A DNA stretch of 64,000 nucleotides from Liolophura sinensis (taxonomy: Eukaryota; Mollusca; Polyplacophora; Chitonida; Chitonidae). The notes beneath the pieces were generated by a model. It was given only the letters and a program-made list of their open reading frames with translations. It ran no database searches and had not been told where the DNA came from. Shown here piece by piece: positions 27,001-38,700 of this stretch (position 1 is its first letter; every line of letters starts with the position of its first letter). The position numbers and the translations under genes are program-made. The stretch spans positions 24,779,608-24,843,607 of the forward strand of contig NC_088300.1 of NCBI RefSeq assembly GCF_032854445.1, in the 5' to 3' direction.

Positions 27001-28240
27001 GTTTCACCCGTTAATAAAAGGCCCCTTGAAAGCTCCGAGATGCATCTGGTCATTTGTTCTAAGACACCAGACGGCGTTTTTGCCTAATCTGTGGTCAAAA
27101 GGCTAGCAGTGCTCGGTGTCAGTCACTCAAGTGGGTATGTGTGGTGACACGGGAGTAAGTGTGCCGACCAGGATGGAGTAGACATCAGCGCGGTCATCCC
27201 TAATCAGTTCTCACCTTCCCCTTTTATCATCTATAGAAAGGTGCATCGGCTTAACACCTGACTCTATCAGCGTTAATCCAGAATAAGCAAAGGCTAGCCA
27301 ACCGCGGGTAAATATCGCCCAGTTTGGGGTAATTGAATAAAGACATAGACAAACAGAGAATCGTCCTGACATTGTAGTGCTGTTATTTTCTGGATTATGC
27401 CCTCTGTGCTTCGAGTGCTCTTCAACATGCATTCTTTATACCCAATTAGTGTCATCTGAGTCGGATCCCCCGATATCGTCACAACTAAATTTACATTCTC
27501 AACCCAGATTCAGATTTATTTAAAATATGGGTTTGGCGATGACTGGCTACATTTTGTCTATAAATTTAATCGAATGGTTTCTATTTAGGTTAAAGAAGCT
27601 GTGGACGGCTTAAATATAAGTGGGGTTAAACTCTGTTAAGGAAAAATCTAAATATATATTTATGCCGGTGAATAGCTCCTGTTTCCACCGTTTGTGTTTG
27701 GGTGAGCTGATAGTATCTATCAGACCGCAAAGGTCTATAGTTCCCACAGTCCACTGACATGAATCAAGAACAGGGGGTGTATGGTTAGTGTTAATCACTC
27801 AGGGATGTCCACCACCATTCTACCCTTTTCTATTCTTTAGCGGCTTTCAAAGGCAACATACCTTTGAGGAAATACGTTGGGAGTGGTAATCGTCTCACCC
27901 CCCGCTTTATATGCGGTTTTCATTGGCCGATAGGCGATTTGGAGGTGATTGACAGGCCTTACGCATGCGCGGGTGGTGACGGTCGTCAGTTTGATAGTGG
28001 TACTACTATAGTCAGTGGAAGGGCCATCTGACCTGTTGTCCTTCCGATAGTGCACAAGCAAACAGGTGATCGGTCTGAAGAGTTCTCCAAGAGCCGATAT
28101 CACTGGAATCACATTGGGAAGCTGACTAAGCGAGGAGAACAAAACCTGTCCGAGTCATAAGAGAATCTTTCCAAGTGGGTGAGGTTTTGCCGGGAAGGGT
28201 CCTTCTGTCGTTCTCAATACACTCCAGACGTTTACGCAGC
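24020..28240. other. Upstream flank of the plus-strand goosecoid-like gene
   Basis: No gene was recognised. AT content is high up to about 27000. The last 1.2 kb (27000-28240) is GC-richer and unique-looking, as expected for a proximal promoter/enhancer zone of the gene that starts at 28456. One TAATCC homeodomain site is present near 27275. Confidence 0.45.
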
Positions 28241-28246
28241 TTTTTG

Positions 28247-28252
28247 GGATTA
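28247..28252 (+). promoter_or_regulatory. Candidate K50 homeodomain site (GGATTA)
   Basis: The GGGATTAG context is the canonical target of K50 homeodomains (Goosecoid, Otx, Bicoid). It lies 49 bp upstream of the TATA box. Since both goosecoid-like proteins encoded nearby have lysine 50, auto- or cross-regulation is plausible. This is inferred from the motif only. Confidence 0.4.
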
Positions 28253-28300
28253 GTGTGATTATGACGCAGCAGCCTAAGTAACGTAGCTTTTAACGATGGC

Positions 28301-28308
28301 TATATAAG
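28301..28308 (+). promoter_or_regulatory. TATA box of the plus-strand goosecoid-like gene
   Basis: TATATAAG lies 155 bp upstream of the first ATG. An initiator-like TTCAGAG is centred on A28326, 25 nt from the TATA start. From that position there is no ATG before 28456, giving a 5'UTR of about 130 nt. The minus-strand paralogue has the same layout. Confidence 0.6.
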
Positions 28309-28455
28309 CTGCTCCCACAGCCTTCAGAGAGTTTCCCCGGGTGAAGTCGTCAAAGCTCTTTCAGAACCATCAGAAGTCACCATCCCGTCGTAGACAGTGT
28401 TTATTTTCACGTGGAACACTGCACTATCGTATTTTCCCTGTATACATATAAAGGA

Positions 28456-31400
28456 ATGAGAGGTGGTCGACAATTTGAGGACGCCATGGAAGACAGAAAA
28501 GTCGTTCGTCCAAAGCCAGAATTTTTAGGCAGTCCAGGATCACCGCTAAACTTTCACTATCCACACAGTGCGCTGTTGCAGCAAAGAACTTTGCCCTATT
28601 TTAATATGCCGTATTCTCTGGCCACGGAACAACTTCTAAGGAGTTACGGCCAGAATGGTGGAACGGACTTGCTCTCTGGCATGAATGGAGACGCGTCCCG
28701 GTTAGATGCCTCGCACAATAGAATGTTGTCATCACAGCTCATGTCACTCCAGCGTTACTCCCCATACTCCCTGTATCTACCGTGCGCAGGTCTCTACCTT
28801 CCGCATCAAGGGAATGGATTGTGTAAGTATGCTATATGTAAAATTATGATATTGTAAAATATTAATTTTAAATTTAGATTTTTTACTTTAATAATTTTAG
28901 TGGTTATTGGTGAAATATTTTTAAAACAGTATCACTTTTTGGTATAGACAAAAATATCTCTCTCTGTATTTTATTCAACCCTTATTATTTATTAAAATAA
29001 GATTTTTTGGCTGTTAATTAAAGTGTGGGAAAGATCTTCAAAGAATTTTAATATTTTATAAATCGTTCCATAATTTTTCATGCTTAATCGTAAGCTACAG
29101 AAATGATTTCGCGTCATATGATTGCCGGAATGTTTTTGAATTTTGGTTGAAGACAGCAATTTAGCCTTAAGGTAACCTCTCTATGAAGTGGGGACGAAAC
29201 ATGCCTCATTCATTATGTTTTTCAACATCACTGAACTTATTTTCTGCCCATTTGAGCATTCGTCCATCTGTGATCAAACAAGATATCTTCGCCATTAATC
29301 CCACCGAATTAAATTCATAAAGCCAGAGGTGTAAGGCGACGCTTAAGAGAAAGTATCCACTGACCGCAGTCATCCTTGATGGAAGTTCGCCTCATTTCAT
29401 CTCGTACACAAAACCCACCGGTATTTAATAAGTTCAAATAAGTGTTTGGAAAGATCTTAATAATAAGTTCTCCGCGAAATTATCAACTTGCGTCGATTAA
29501 GCGCACCTAAATGAACCCATATTAACACGAGCATTCGTATTCTTCGAGGGTGTTTTTTTATGCTAACTATACGGTTATTAGTCTCCCGATATTAGTCTCG
29601 CGATGCATGGTCTGATATATGAAGTTTTGCTGGATTCCAAACCTTGTATGTGAAATATTGTAAGAATAAAATTATTAATATCGTACCATCAAGAAAACGT
29701 CTTAATTATATAAACAAAAAAAAGATAAGAAATGTACATATACGCGTAACATACATTTAACAAGCACATGAGTTAGTTCTTAGAAAAATATTGTAATTAA
29801 TGAACTGTCTGACGGTTCAATGAAATTGTCATGACAATTAAAATTAGTTAATAATAATTGCTTCATAAACCTTTGTTGTAGGTAAAAGTCACATTTAGAT
29901 TTATATCGCATGTATATATGCTATATACATTATATTTAACTAAAATATGACATTTCATGTATTTATGAATTAAAGCAGAAATCAAAGGTCAACGTACCAG
30001 TTTAGGTGAACATGTGCGTATTTTTTTCAGTTGTTCTTGATTTAAAATGGCCGATGCCACAACCGACTGGTTTAACTGTGTTGAGGATTGGGGAAAAATA
30101 TTTTAAAAAATATTCGTTGAAATATAAAAAACACTTAAAATTATTCTCTAATGATTATTTAATCTGTGGTTAAAGTTTCATCATTTTTTCAAAGTTAAAG
30201 TCTGAGATGAAATATATGTCATGACTTATATACATGATTTGGGCATGTGTTGAGTGGAAACATTGAAAAAAATGTAACAGGAAAATGCATTTGTATTTGA
30301 GAAATGCATTTTTATGAGAAAGACAAAAGAAAACAAAGGCGCTTGATAAAAGGTATTCGCAAAACAATACAAAATACACTGGCGAAATTATTTTAATACT
30401 GTTAACAACATGTCCAACATACAGATAATTTTAAATTTAACTTTTGCAAAGCGAGTCAGTTTTCATAGCGTATTTAATAAAGTCTGATTAATAAATGTCT
30501 TTGTTAGCAAAGTAAAATTTCTGTAAGATTAATTTGGCAACTAAAACAATATTTGCAATTATATTTATGATGTTTTCATTGATGTGCCTTTTCTTTTTCT
30601 ACGAAAGCCATGTTATTTTATACAAACTTCATCATTATTTTACTTTAAAGTCAAATAGTATTGCTCCATAAGTTTGCTGGTAATTATCTGTTTCGTCATT
30701 AGTACAGCTTCTAATAACCACCAATACGTTGCACAGATTAATTTAGAGAAAGCTCAGTCATATGGTCAAGTATCGTATCAAAGAATTAGTATTTTTGATC
30801 ACCGGTAATCGGCTAGAAATTTGAAAGCAGAACGCTGAAGTTCACAGCGGAAATGCCAACGTTGACAGCCATAATTTCATTGTTAGTAAATTTAAATCGT
30901 TGCGTATCAAACCAAAAGTTGAAAAAAGATCAAAATCATAAGTGCAATGGGGACAAAAGGATTTCAATATTTCCCATTATCTGTTACGTGTCACAAACTT
31001 TGACATGCTGATAATCTCGGGTCAGATATGGTTGACTTTTCAGACACTTCCTGTTCTTTTCCAGACCCTAAGGTCGGAAACCAATTACTGTCATGTATAA
31101 TGTATAGATTTTTGAATCCAGACGAGGTTTCCGTTTAATCTCTGCCACTTACCAACCTCTTCTTAGACGGCCCAGATTCTAGCAGAAAGCTTACAGGATT
31201 ATATCCCCTAAGAATGTCTATTGTGTGTTAATCTGTTTTCCTCACGGTGATCTTGTGTATGACTGCCTTTTCTTGGCCCAATGAGTAAGGCGTGCGCCCG
31301 TGTGTACATAGCGTCACCCTCAACTGAGATCTCCTCTAAAAGGCTAACAATGAGAAACGCATTGAAGCAGCATGGGTTCGCCTCTCGCCTTTCCGGCAGC

Positions 31401-34400
31401 CACAACAGATACATTACCTATACAAACACGATATTCAGCGAGCGTCATAGCCGACCCTTTTAAACACGCATTAATCGCACTCAAAGAAAAGCCTCGGCAC
31501 TCCACAAGGTGGTCAAGAATGCGTGTCAACCATATTATTAAATCTTCGTCCAAAAATATCGAAGCCTTGAACCGTCTTTCCGGTAAAATTCGGAAAACTC
31601 CGGGCATCGTCGGAAAGGCCTGAGTGGCGATTAAAGGGCTAAACGGACCTCAACTCAGCCACCTGGTGATACTATGCCCTCAACAATGGAAGGAACTGAG
31701 GCACCGCAAAAACATGCCAAATTTCCGATGAAATAACCGGATACTTCGCATGAAAAGGATTTTTAGTAAAACTCTTAAAAGGATTGTTGTTTGGGGATAA
31801 ACGAATAATATTCCATTGTCAACGTGCCATTGGAGGAATCATCCCAAGAAGCTGTGCAGATTAAGAGCACTGTTAATAATTATTTTATAGTTTGGAAGTA
31901 TTGACACTTGTTATAAATCGTCAGTGTGGTACTTGAAAATGACAAAGGTTTTGAAAATTTGGTCTTTTGATCGAACTTTCTGATTAAATTACATATGAAC
32001 CTATGTTGAAGATTAGGTAATGCAAGTGTTTCCAATTTTCTGCTCCCATCCCCAGTTGTTGGACAGGATATTTAAAGCATTGTCTTTAAATGTAGATATT
32101 AGTTGCGAAAAAAAAAGCTAATTTAACACAAATGCCATTTCGATACATACCTTATAGCTGTACATTTTTTAAATTACAAATCGATCCTGGTACTGGCATT
32201 GAAATTATTGAATCTGTTACAATCAAACTCCCTTCATGTTGCATGTTTTGTTTATCTTTTCGTGATATTGTCTTTCTGAGAAAATTATACGGCATTTGAT
32301 ATTGACGTCTTATAAAAGGCTTTTAAGACGTCAAATTTTCCATATGTATTTTACATGTATACTACAAGAACAGATAAATCAGAAATTCGGAGTATATATA
32401 GGCTGCATCAGCATGTACATATATCTTTAATTATCCAAGTTTGAACTCTCTGAAATATAATTGATAAAGTAACTCAGAGAAAAGATAACCCTACAAATTG
32501 GTGAATGTCGTGTGTTTAGGCCTACTGTAGGACTAGCGTACTTTAATGGAGACAAAGACATAACGAAATGCAAAGACCTTAAATGTTAAATAGGTGTTCA
32601 CACCTGGTGTTATGTTCTGCATGGGGCAAGTTTCATAAATTATAGCTATATCAGGTGCAATTATAGCAGTTTAGGATTTGTGTAGGCCTTTGATTCACGC
32701 TCATAGGCCGCATGTTAACCAGTCCCGAGTAATCTTGAACAGAAAGCCTTTATCATGCCCTAAAACTATATACCAACCGACATCCGCTATCCGATTTACT
32801 ATCTAAGTTAAGTTATTAATGGCACTCCATCTTTTAAAGATAAGATCATGTTAACGCGACGGCTCCTTTTGATGTAAGGCAAGTTTTCTAATTTAGTAAT
32901 TGTTTTACAAACGTTGTGGCTGATAAAATCAAAATCAGTCATCTGTCTACTTAAGCAATTTTACATAATGCCTTCTACTTGACATAGTAGCTCCCTCTAG
33001 CCCCCATCCACGTCCTTGTTTGTTAAGAGATTTGAAATAATGAGTGAACGTGATAAACTTTGGCAAGAATACTCTAAGAATGAAAAAACTTTTCTGAAGA
33101 AAGAGAAGACGCGTCTTTTTACATGATAATTACATCCCATTCATATGCTTTTATTCGACGTAAAATTTTAAATGGTTTAGAAAGCTGTATTATCCAGTAT
33201 CATACCCAGTAGGCGACCCAACCGGGTAGATCGGTTCCTGATAACACGGCAATCTTATAAGATACCTAATGAAACGGAAAAGACACGAAATTAAATTTCC
33301 TGAAAAAAACTTATCAGATTTGCCACACTTGTCGCCTTTTTGTGAATTTGAGTTTAGGATGTGAAGCTCCCATTCTCAAGCTGGCAATAGAGCAGGCGCT
33401 TTAAGCTGGCTCTGTCCGATTTGTTCAATCTGGGCTTCCGTACTTCATATTTACCACCACTCTTAACATTATAAAGGCAGTCGCTAATAGCACAATATGC
33501 ATACAATATAGAACCTAAATTGCATTATACGCATAGAAAGATATCTGCAGTACGAGGGAAAAAATAAGTCCTCATTGTATACACAGTGGTATTTATGTTC
33601 CAGATATAAACTAGATTAAACAGTTATATTCTTTTCGAATTATATTTTTAGTTTATTTATTTCACCATCTTATCTCTACTTAAATTGTTTTTAAATGGTA
33701 TTATGCAATTTAATAATGGCATCTGTGGCTTCCACATTTAATGTATATTTGTATTAATAAATTCTTTTAATCCAATCAAACAGCTCCGTACCATCATCTG
33801 CCGGGATTTCCAACACCGGATCTACTTTCCAGCCAGAGAAGGAAGCGACGTCATAGGACAATTTTCACTGAAGAACAGTTAGAAATTCTTGAAGACACAT
33901 TCCAGAAAACCCATTACCCTGACGTCGTCCTAAGAGAAACAATTGCTTTGAAAACTGATCTTAAAGAGGAAAGAGTTGAGGTAGGAAAATTTAAACTATA
34001 TGTATGCAAATAAATTTTAAAAACCAAAAAGGAAAAATAAAATGATCCTTAAATTTACAATGTTACGTCACGTTTATTCGCTTATTCTATAATTTTTGGA
34101 ATACAAATTTTGGTTAAAACCAACAAATGGAAAAGATTTTATTTTTTTATGGAGTTTTGAATTCTTTCGTAATTATGTCTTTCCACCTTCTGCAAAACGA
34201 GAGACTGTAAAACATTTTGTGATAAAAATATACATTGGACAATAATTTGCATATTTCAAAATACTTTAATATGTTACAATATTTTAACACAGTAACATAT
34301 GACTTACATTATTGTTTTCTTTTTACTTTTGCAGATATGGTTTAAAAACCGGCGAGCAAAATGGCGGAAGCAAAAACGCGAAGAAGAGGCTTTGAAGCGA

Positions 34401-34688
34401 CCTAATTTCAAAGACCAAGAAGCCAGTTCAAGTGTTGGATCTGGCGTGGATACGAGTCGGACTTTGGCCGACCCAGACAATATTGACGTGTGTGCTGACG
34501 AGGACACGGACAATATATCAGTAATTGATGACGACAACAACAGTGCTGAAAACGACAGAAGCCATATATGGACACACGATAGCTCGGCAAGACTGTCGGT
34601 TAACAACAACAGCGTGGACTCCACGTTAAAAATGCCACGACAATTAGAGGATAGCGATTCCAGCTGTAGTCCTACTAGTTCACCATGA
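28456..34688 (+). CDS. Gsc-like: Goosecoid-like paired-class homeobox protein (paralogue A), 3 exons
   Basis: Exons are 28456-28822, 33784-33980 and 34335-34688. Donors GTAAGT and GTAGGA and acceptors AACAG and TGCAG join in frame to give 305 codons ending in TGA. The homeodomain spans residues 143-202 ([16 protein letters not shown] ... [14 protein letters not shown]). It has Lys at position 50, the goosecoid-typical YPDV turn, and an intron between positions 46 and 47. The tail is acidic and serine-rich. Residues 1-122 are rich in Y, L, P and S, and no eh1 (FSIxxIL) motif is visible. The first ATG after the predicted start site was chosen; ATG 28486 has a better Kozak context (GCCATGG) and would remove 10 residues. 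It should be a nuclear DNA-binding regulator of early axial or mesendoderm patterning, as known for Goosecoid. The homologous gene lies tail-to-tail at 42375-45841. Confidence 0.9.
28823..33783 (+). other. Intron 1 of the plus-strand goosecoid-like gene
   Basis: This 4961-nt intron has GTAAGT at its 5' end and AACAG at its 3' end. It is mostly AT-rich. A GC-richer block (about 31230-31700) is open in several frames on both strands, but those frames look like unique non-coding DNA rather than an extra exon. No SINE was recognised in it, in contrast to the SINE-laden GALNT7 introns. Confidence 0.7.
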
Positions 34689-34833
34689 AACATATATACA
34701 CAAATCTGTATCCATGCTTTTTATTTTGTGAATTCGTTTAGTTGTATATTTAAATCAATCAATATATCGTTGGCTTCCGGGGGAATCACAACGTTAAAAA
34801 ATGTGTGCATGACACCCGCTTTATAGTGAGTGA

Positions 34834-34836
<3 letters not shown>

Positions 34837-34906
<70 letters not shown>
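34837..34906. repeat. (AT)35 microsatellite
   Basis: This is an uninterrupted AT dinucleotide tract of 70 bp, starting about 150 bp after the stop codon of the plus-strand goosecoid-like gene and thus probably within its 3'UTR. Confidence 0.97.
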
Positions 34907-34908
<2 letters not shown>

Positions 34909-35156
34909 TAAATTGTGAATCACTTGGCACTTCTTCTGTAAGTTTATAATCATACCTTACAAGTTTTAGACAGATTTTACATATTTGTTTCTCGCCTGTC
35001 CGTCGTCTTGAAATATTCATGTTATGTCCATGATGAGGCCTATATGGTGTGAAAGATAATGGTAGGTTGACCGGGCGACTGTTGAGGCAGCATGACCAAT
35101 TGCTTCAATCTATCTGTTATGGATACCGTCTTTCCATATTTATGTCGAAGATCGCC

Positions 35157-35157
<1 letters not shown>

Positions 35158-35210
<53 letters not shown>
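35158..35210. repeat. (TA)26 microsatellite
   Basis: This is a second uninterrupted TA tract, 250 bp after the first. A third, shorter one lies at 35500-35520. All are between the stop codon and the best polyadenylation signals at 35758 and 35773. Confidence 0.97.
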
Positions 35211-35213
<3 letters not shown>

Positions 35214-35757
35214 GCTCGAATGCGGCCTTGTGTCAGGTTCCTAATGCAGTTTCCTGTTAAGTGTGACGGTTTCTTCTGTATTGCTCTATGTCCGGTTTCC
35301 TATACCCAAAAATCTGGCTGCCGACATGCAAGTGAAATATTTTCACCACTTGAAAAAAAAAGCACTTATATAAATAAAAATAAAAATCCTTATTTCATGA
35401 TTTCAAGCACAATTTTTGTATCAACGTTTTTAGTATGAAATACACGTATAATGTTTACATCCGTTCACGCATATTCTAACTGATCATGCTTTTAGATACA
35501 TATATATATATATATATATACAAGTCAGTTAAGATTTGCTCTGTTGCATTCTCATGTGTCCTGTTGATATTTGATCTTAAATATCTTGGTAAGGATTGGT
35601 TTTTGCATTGATTTCAGTGCTGTGTCTAAACTAAACCTGAATATATGTAGAAAATCTCAGTATATTTGTTGTACTTTTTTATCTGTTTTGTTATTTTATT
35701 ATTTTTTTCATGTTTCTTACGTAACGGAATCATTCTGTGATGTTGTGTCTAAACATC

Positions 35758-35778
35758 AATAAAAGATGCTCCAATAAA
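35758..35778 (+). terminator. Candidate polyadenylation signals of the plus-strand goosecoid-like gene
   Basis: Two AATAAA hexamers (35758-35763 and 35773-35778) lie about 1.07 kb after the stop codon, following a T-rich stretch. An earlier A-rich stretch near 35373-35390 also holds AATAAA. The choice of site is not proven. Confidence 0.4.
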
Positions 35779-35789
35779 AGATAAATGCG

Positions 35790-38700
35790 GGTCTTCATTA
35801 TATATAGGGCCACAAATTGGTTCAAGAACAATTTCGAATTGATGGGTGATTTTCTGATAATTTTAAAAAAGCAATATACACGTATATGAATAATGATGTA
35901 TTCCGTGCAATTGTCAACATGCGTGCGAATATTAGCTATCTTATGATTTCACATTTTGTAGTATTGCCAGAATATTGCATATACCGGTATGTCAAACCTG
36001 TTGTACAATTGATATAGTCTTTGTATATAGTTTTGTACATTATGTTTATACAAATATGTACATATATATCTTAGCATTTCAACCTGGCGTTCGATATTCG
36101 CCAGGGCAACATTCCAAGCATTTTGAATTGCCATATTTGTAACATATCAACGTCTTTGTGCTTTTAAGCAAAAAGAATAAAATATGTAAAATATTTATTA
36201 AACATTTCACCAGTCTATTTATATTGAGTTGTGTTCTTGCTTTGGCATATAGGAGAACTGTTTAAATTTATTCTCCATTCTCTCAGACAAACCTAGACAT
36301 AGGGCACCATTTTCTTGAGTTTAGCCGTTGTGGAAATGTTAGTGAAATAGGCTTTCGGTTCCAAATGATCTGCCCCTGTTAATTGCAACCACATATGCAC
36401 ATATAATATACATATCAATGCAGGGCAATGAAGGTATATCCAGTCGATTAATTATTAAGAAAATGTTCTCCTGAACAGATAAACCTATGCTATATATATA
36501 AGTAAAATTTGCTTCCGCAGTTCTTCTAGAAAATGCTGTAAAGTACTTTACGAATCTAAACGTTTTGCGGTTAGACAAATATGTACTATATAAAATCATA
36601 CTCAAGTATGAGATGGTGGTCAGCTCCAGAGAGGAACTCGGAGAAATCTTGGCACGTTACTGATAAACTGTCTCACATATGCATGATTTTCAGATCTATT
36701 GCTGAAATAACGTTCATAAATTTGTGAACGAGCTAGTGTCGTCAATCGCTTATTGCAACCAATATCTCTAGAAAAATAACAGCTGTGAATCTAGAAAGTC
36801 CCTGCTCAAGATCGGTATTGAACTCATATTTCCTGCACGCGTGTCGGAAGTTGGAAGTCACGTCCATATATATCCATAGCAACTTGGCTTTGTTACTATA
36901 TACATGTACATAGCTTCAGTGCAAGGCAGATTTTTTTTTAAAAATGTTTTAAGTGACTAATTTGTAAAGTAGTTTCGCTTGTATGTATAGTGACTGTGTA
37001 TTATAATCACTATACACGAGGAAAACATGCATCTTACCTGCCAGATCACTAAGGAATAAATTAGATACATAAACGAAAATATCTAGATGTGTTCTGATTT
37101 TCTAGAGACAAAGGAAAAAATGGTTAGGCTCTATCTGAGGGTCATCTGTGGAGTTTTTCCCAGTATAGAGTAAATAAAAGGCCTTGCGCAACGTTCACGT
37201 CGGCACTGATTACTCTCTTTGATGTGGGATATGGACAATATTGCTTCTTATCAGTGACCATAGGCAAATAATCTGGCATTATATAATGATATTGTACAGC
37301 CAAAAGCCCAGGCCTATCAAAATCCTGCTGGAGGGATGATGAACTGGAAACATCACGGCATCCTGGCAAGTCAGCCACTACCTTATACCAGTTCCACCCA
37401 ATCCGGCGCTTTGGCTATCCCCAGGAGAATAGTTTACCCTAAATTAATGACATTATGTCCTCGTAGTGGGGGGTTATCTCAGGCCATAGATCATCAATTG
37501 GACACCCAAGTCTGTTCAGTTTCCCACCCAAGGGCCAACCAGGGGACTCCCGGTACTATCGCGTTTAGACAACAGACGTTCATCCATTATTCATAATTAC
37601 AGCTCTTTAGTGCTAATTGTTTGGTGCTTAAAGTTTGATCTTCGAGTGTAGAAAAAATCTCCGCCTTATCTTTACTCAGAGATGGATTGCTGCAGAAAAG
37701 ACTGCAATAAATTTCGAAGCCCAATATCTCCATGGGAACGCATCCTTTTGTAGAGAAAGCGTGCTGCCAGTGAATTAGATGGCTTATTATCGGCATCTAA
37801 TGGCAGACGAGCGACAGAGGAAATCACGTGGCTCGACTACAGAGGACGCCGCCACGTAATATGTCGTGATTCCCCTCGCCCTTGTCCACGATGCGGTTGG
37901 TTAATCAAAGGGGGTAATAAAGCTGGCAGCTAATTGCAATATTCATGTCAGAGGGTACACGTCTGTGGCCACGTGGCGGAGAGTTCTGGTGTGTAAGGGA
38001 AGACAACTAATGGTAAACTCTCGGTGCATATTACAACTTACTTTAAGAAGAAAATAAAACAGTCTCAGGGAACAAACCACGAAACCATGAAAACCAATAT
38101 CTTGATAAATAGCCTATTGGCGTTTTCAAAATGCATGTGCTAAATCTTGGAGGATATTGCCCGATAATAATGGCATTCTTTTCAATGCCATTTAGATGTT
38201 GACTTGCTTGTAGCCGAATCGATTTTCTTTGAATGGATGACAATTTCTCGGTGCATTTTGATTTACAATGTTCCTTGTATCTTGTAAGCGTCTTGAAAAA
38301 TATGTAAGAATGATGGAGCTGTTAAATTATCTATAAGCAGCTCGAATGTTTAAAGAATAATTCCACGATTACAATATTACCGTCAGCACCTAAGGAACGG
38401 GTGTTGCAGTTTTGACCGGAAGTAATTTTGCTTACAAAGTTGTAAATTTAGGTACAGTTGTGTGTTTTTTATTGCACGATTCAAAATGAGAAAATAGTAA
38501 TAAACACAAAATATGTAACGCCATAACTTTACTAGGGTTTATACGTATATTTCTGAAATTTATTTCGTTCTGTTTATAGTTTTGTTCATTATTTTGTTGT
38601 TTTGATTTATAATTCAATCTCTTTGATATTCGATATTCATTTATTTGTTTATTCATTTTATTAATTCATACACTGATATTTTTTCTTATATATTTCCATG

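Noticed and set aside
34304-34693. 129-codon minus-strand frame opposite homeobox exon 3
   Set aside because: It is the antisense shadow of the conserved homeodomain and acidic tail exon. The plus strand has the homeodomain and splice sites.
34721-35438. Frames containing long Ile-Tyr runs
   Set aside because: They are translations of the AT microsatellites in the probable 3'UTR, not proteins.
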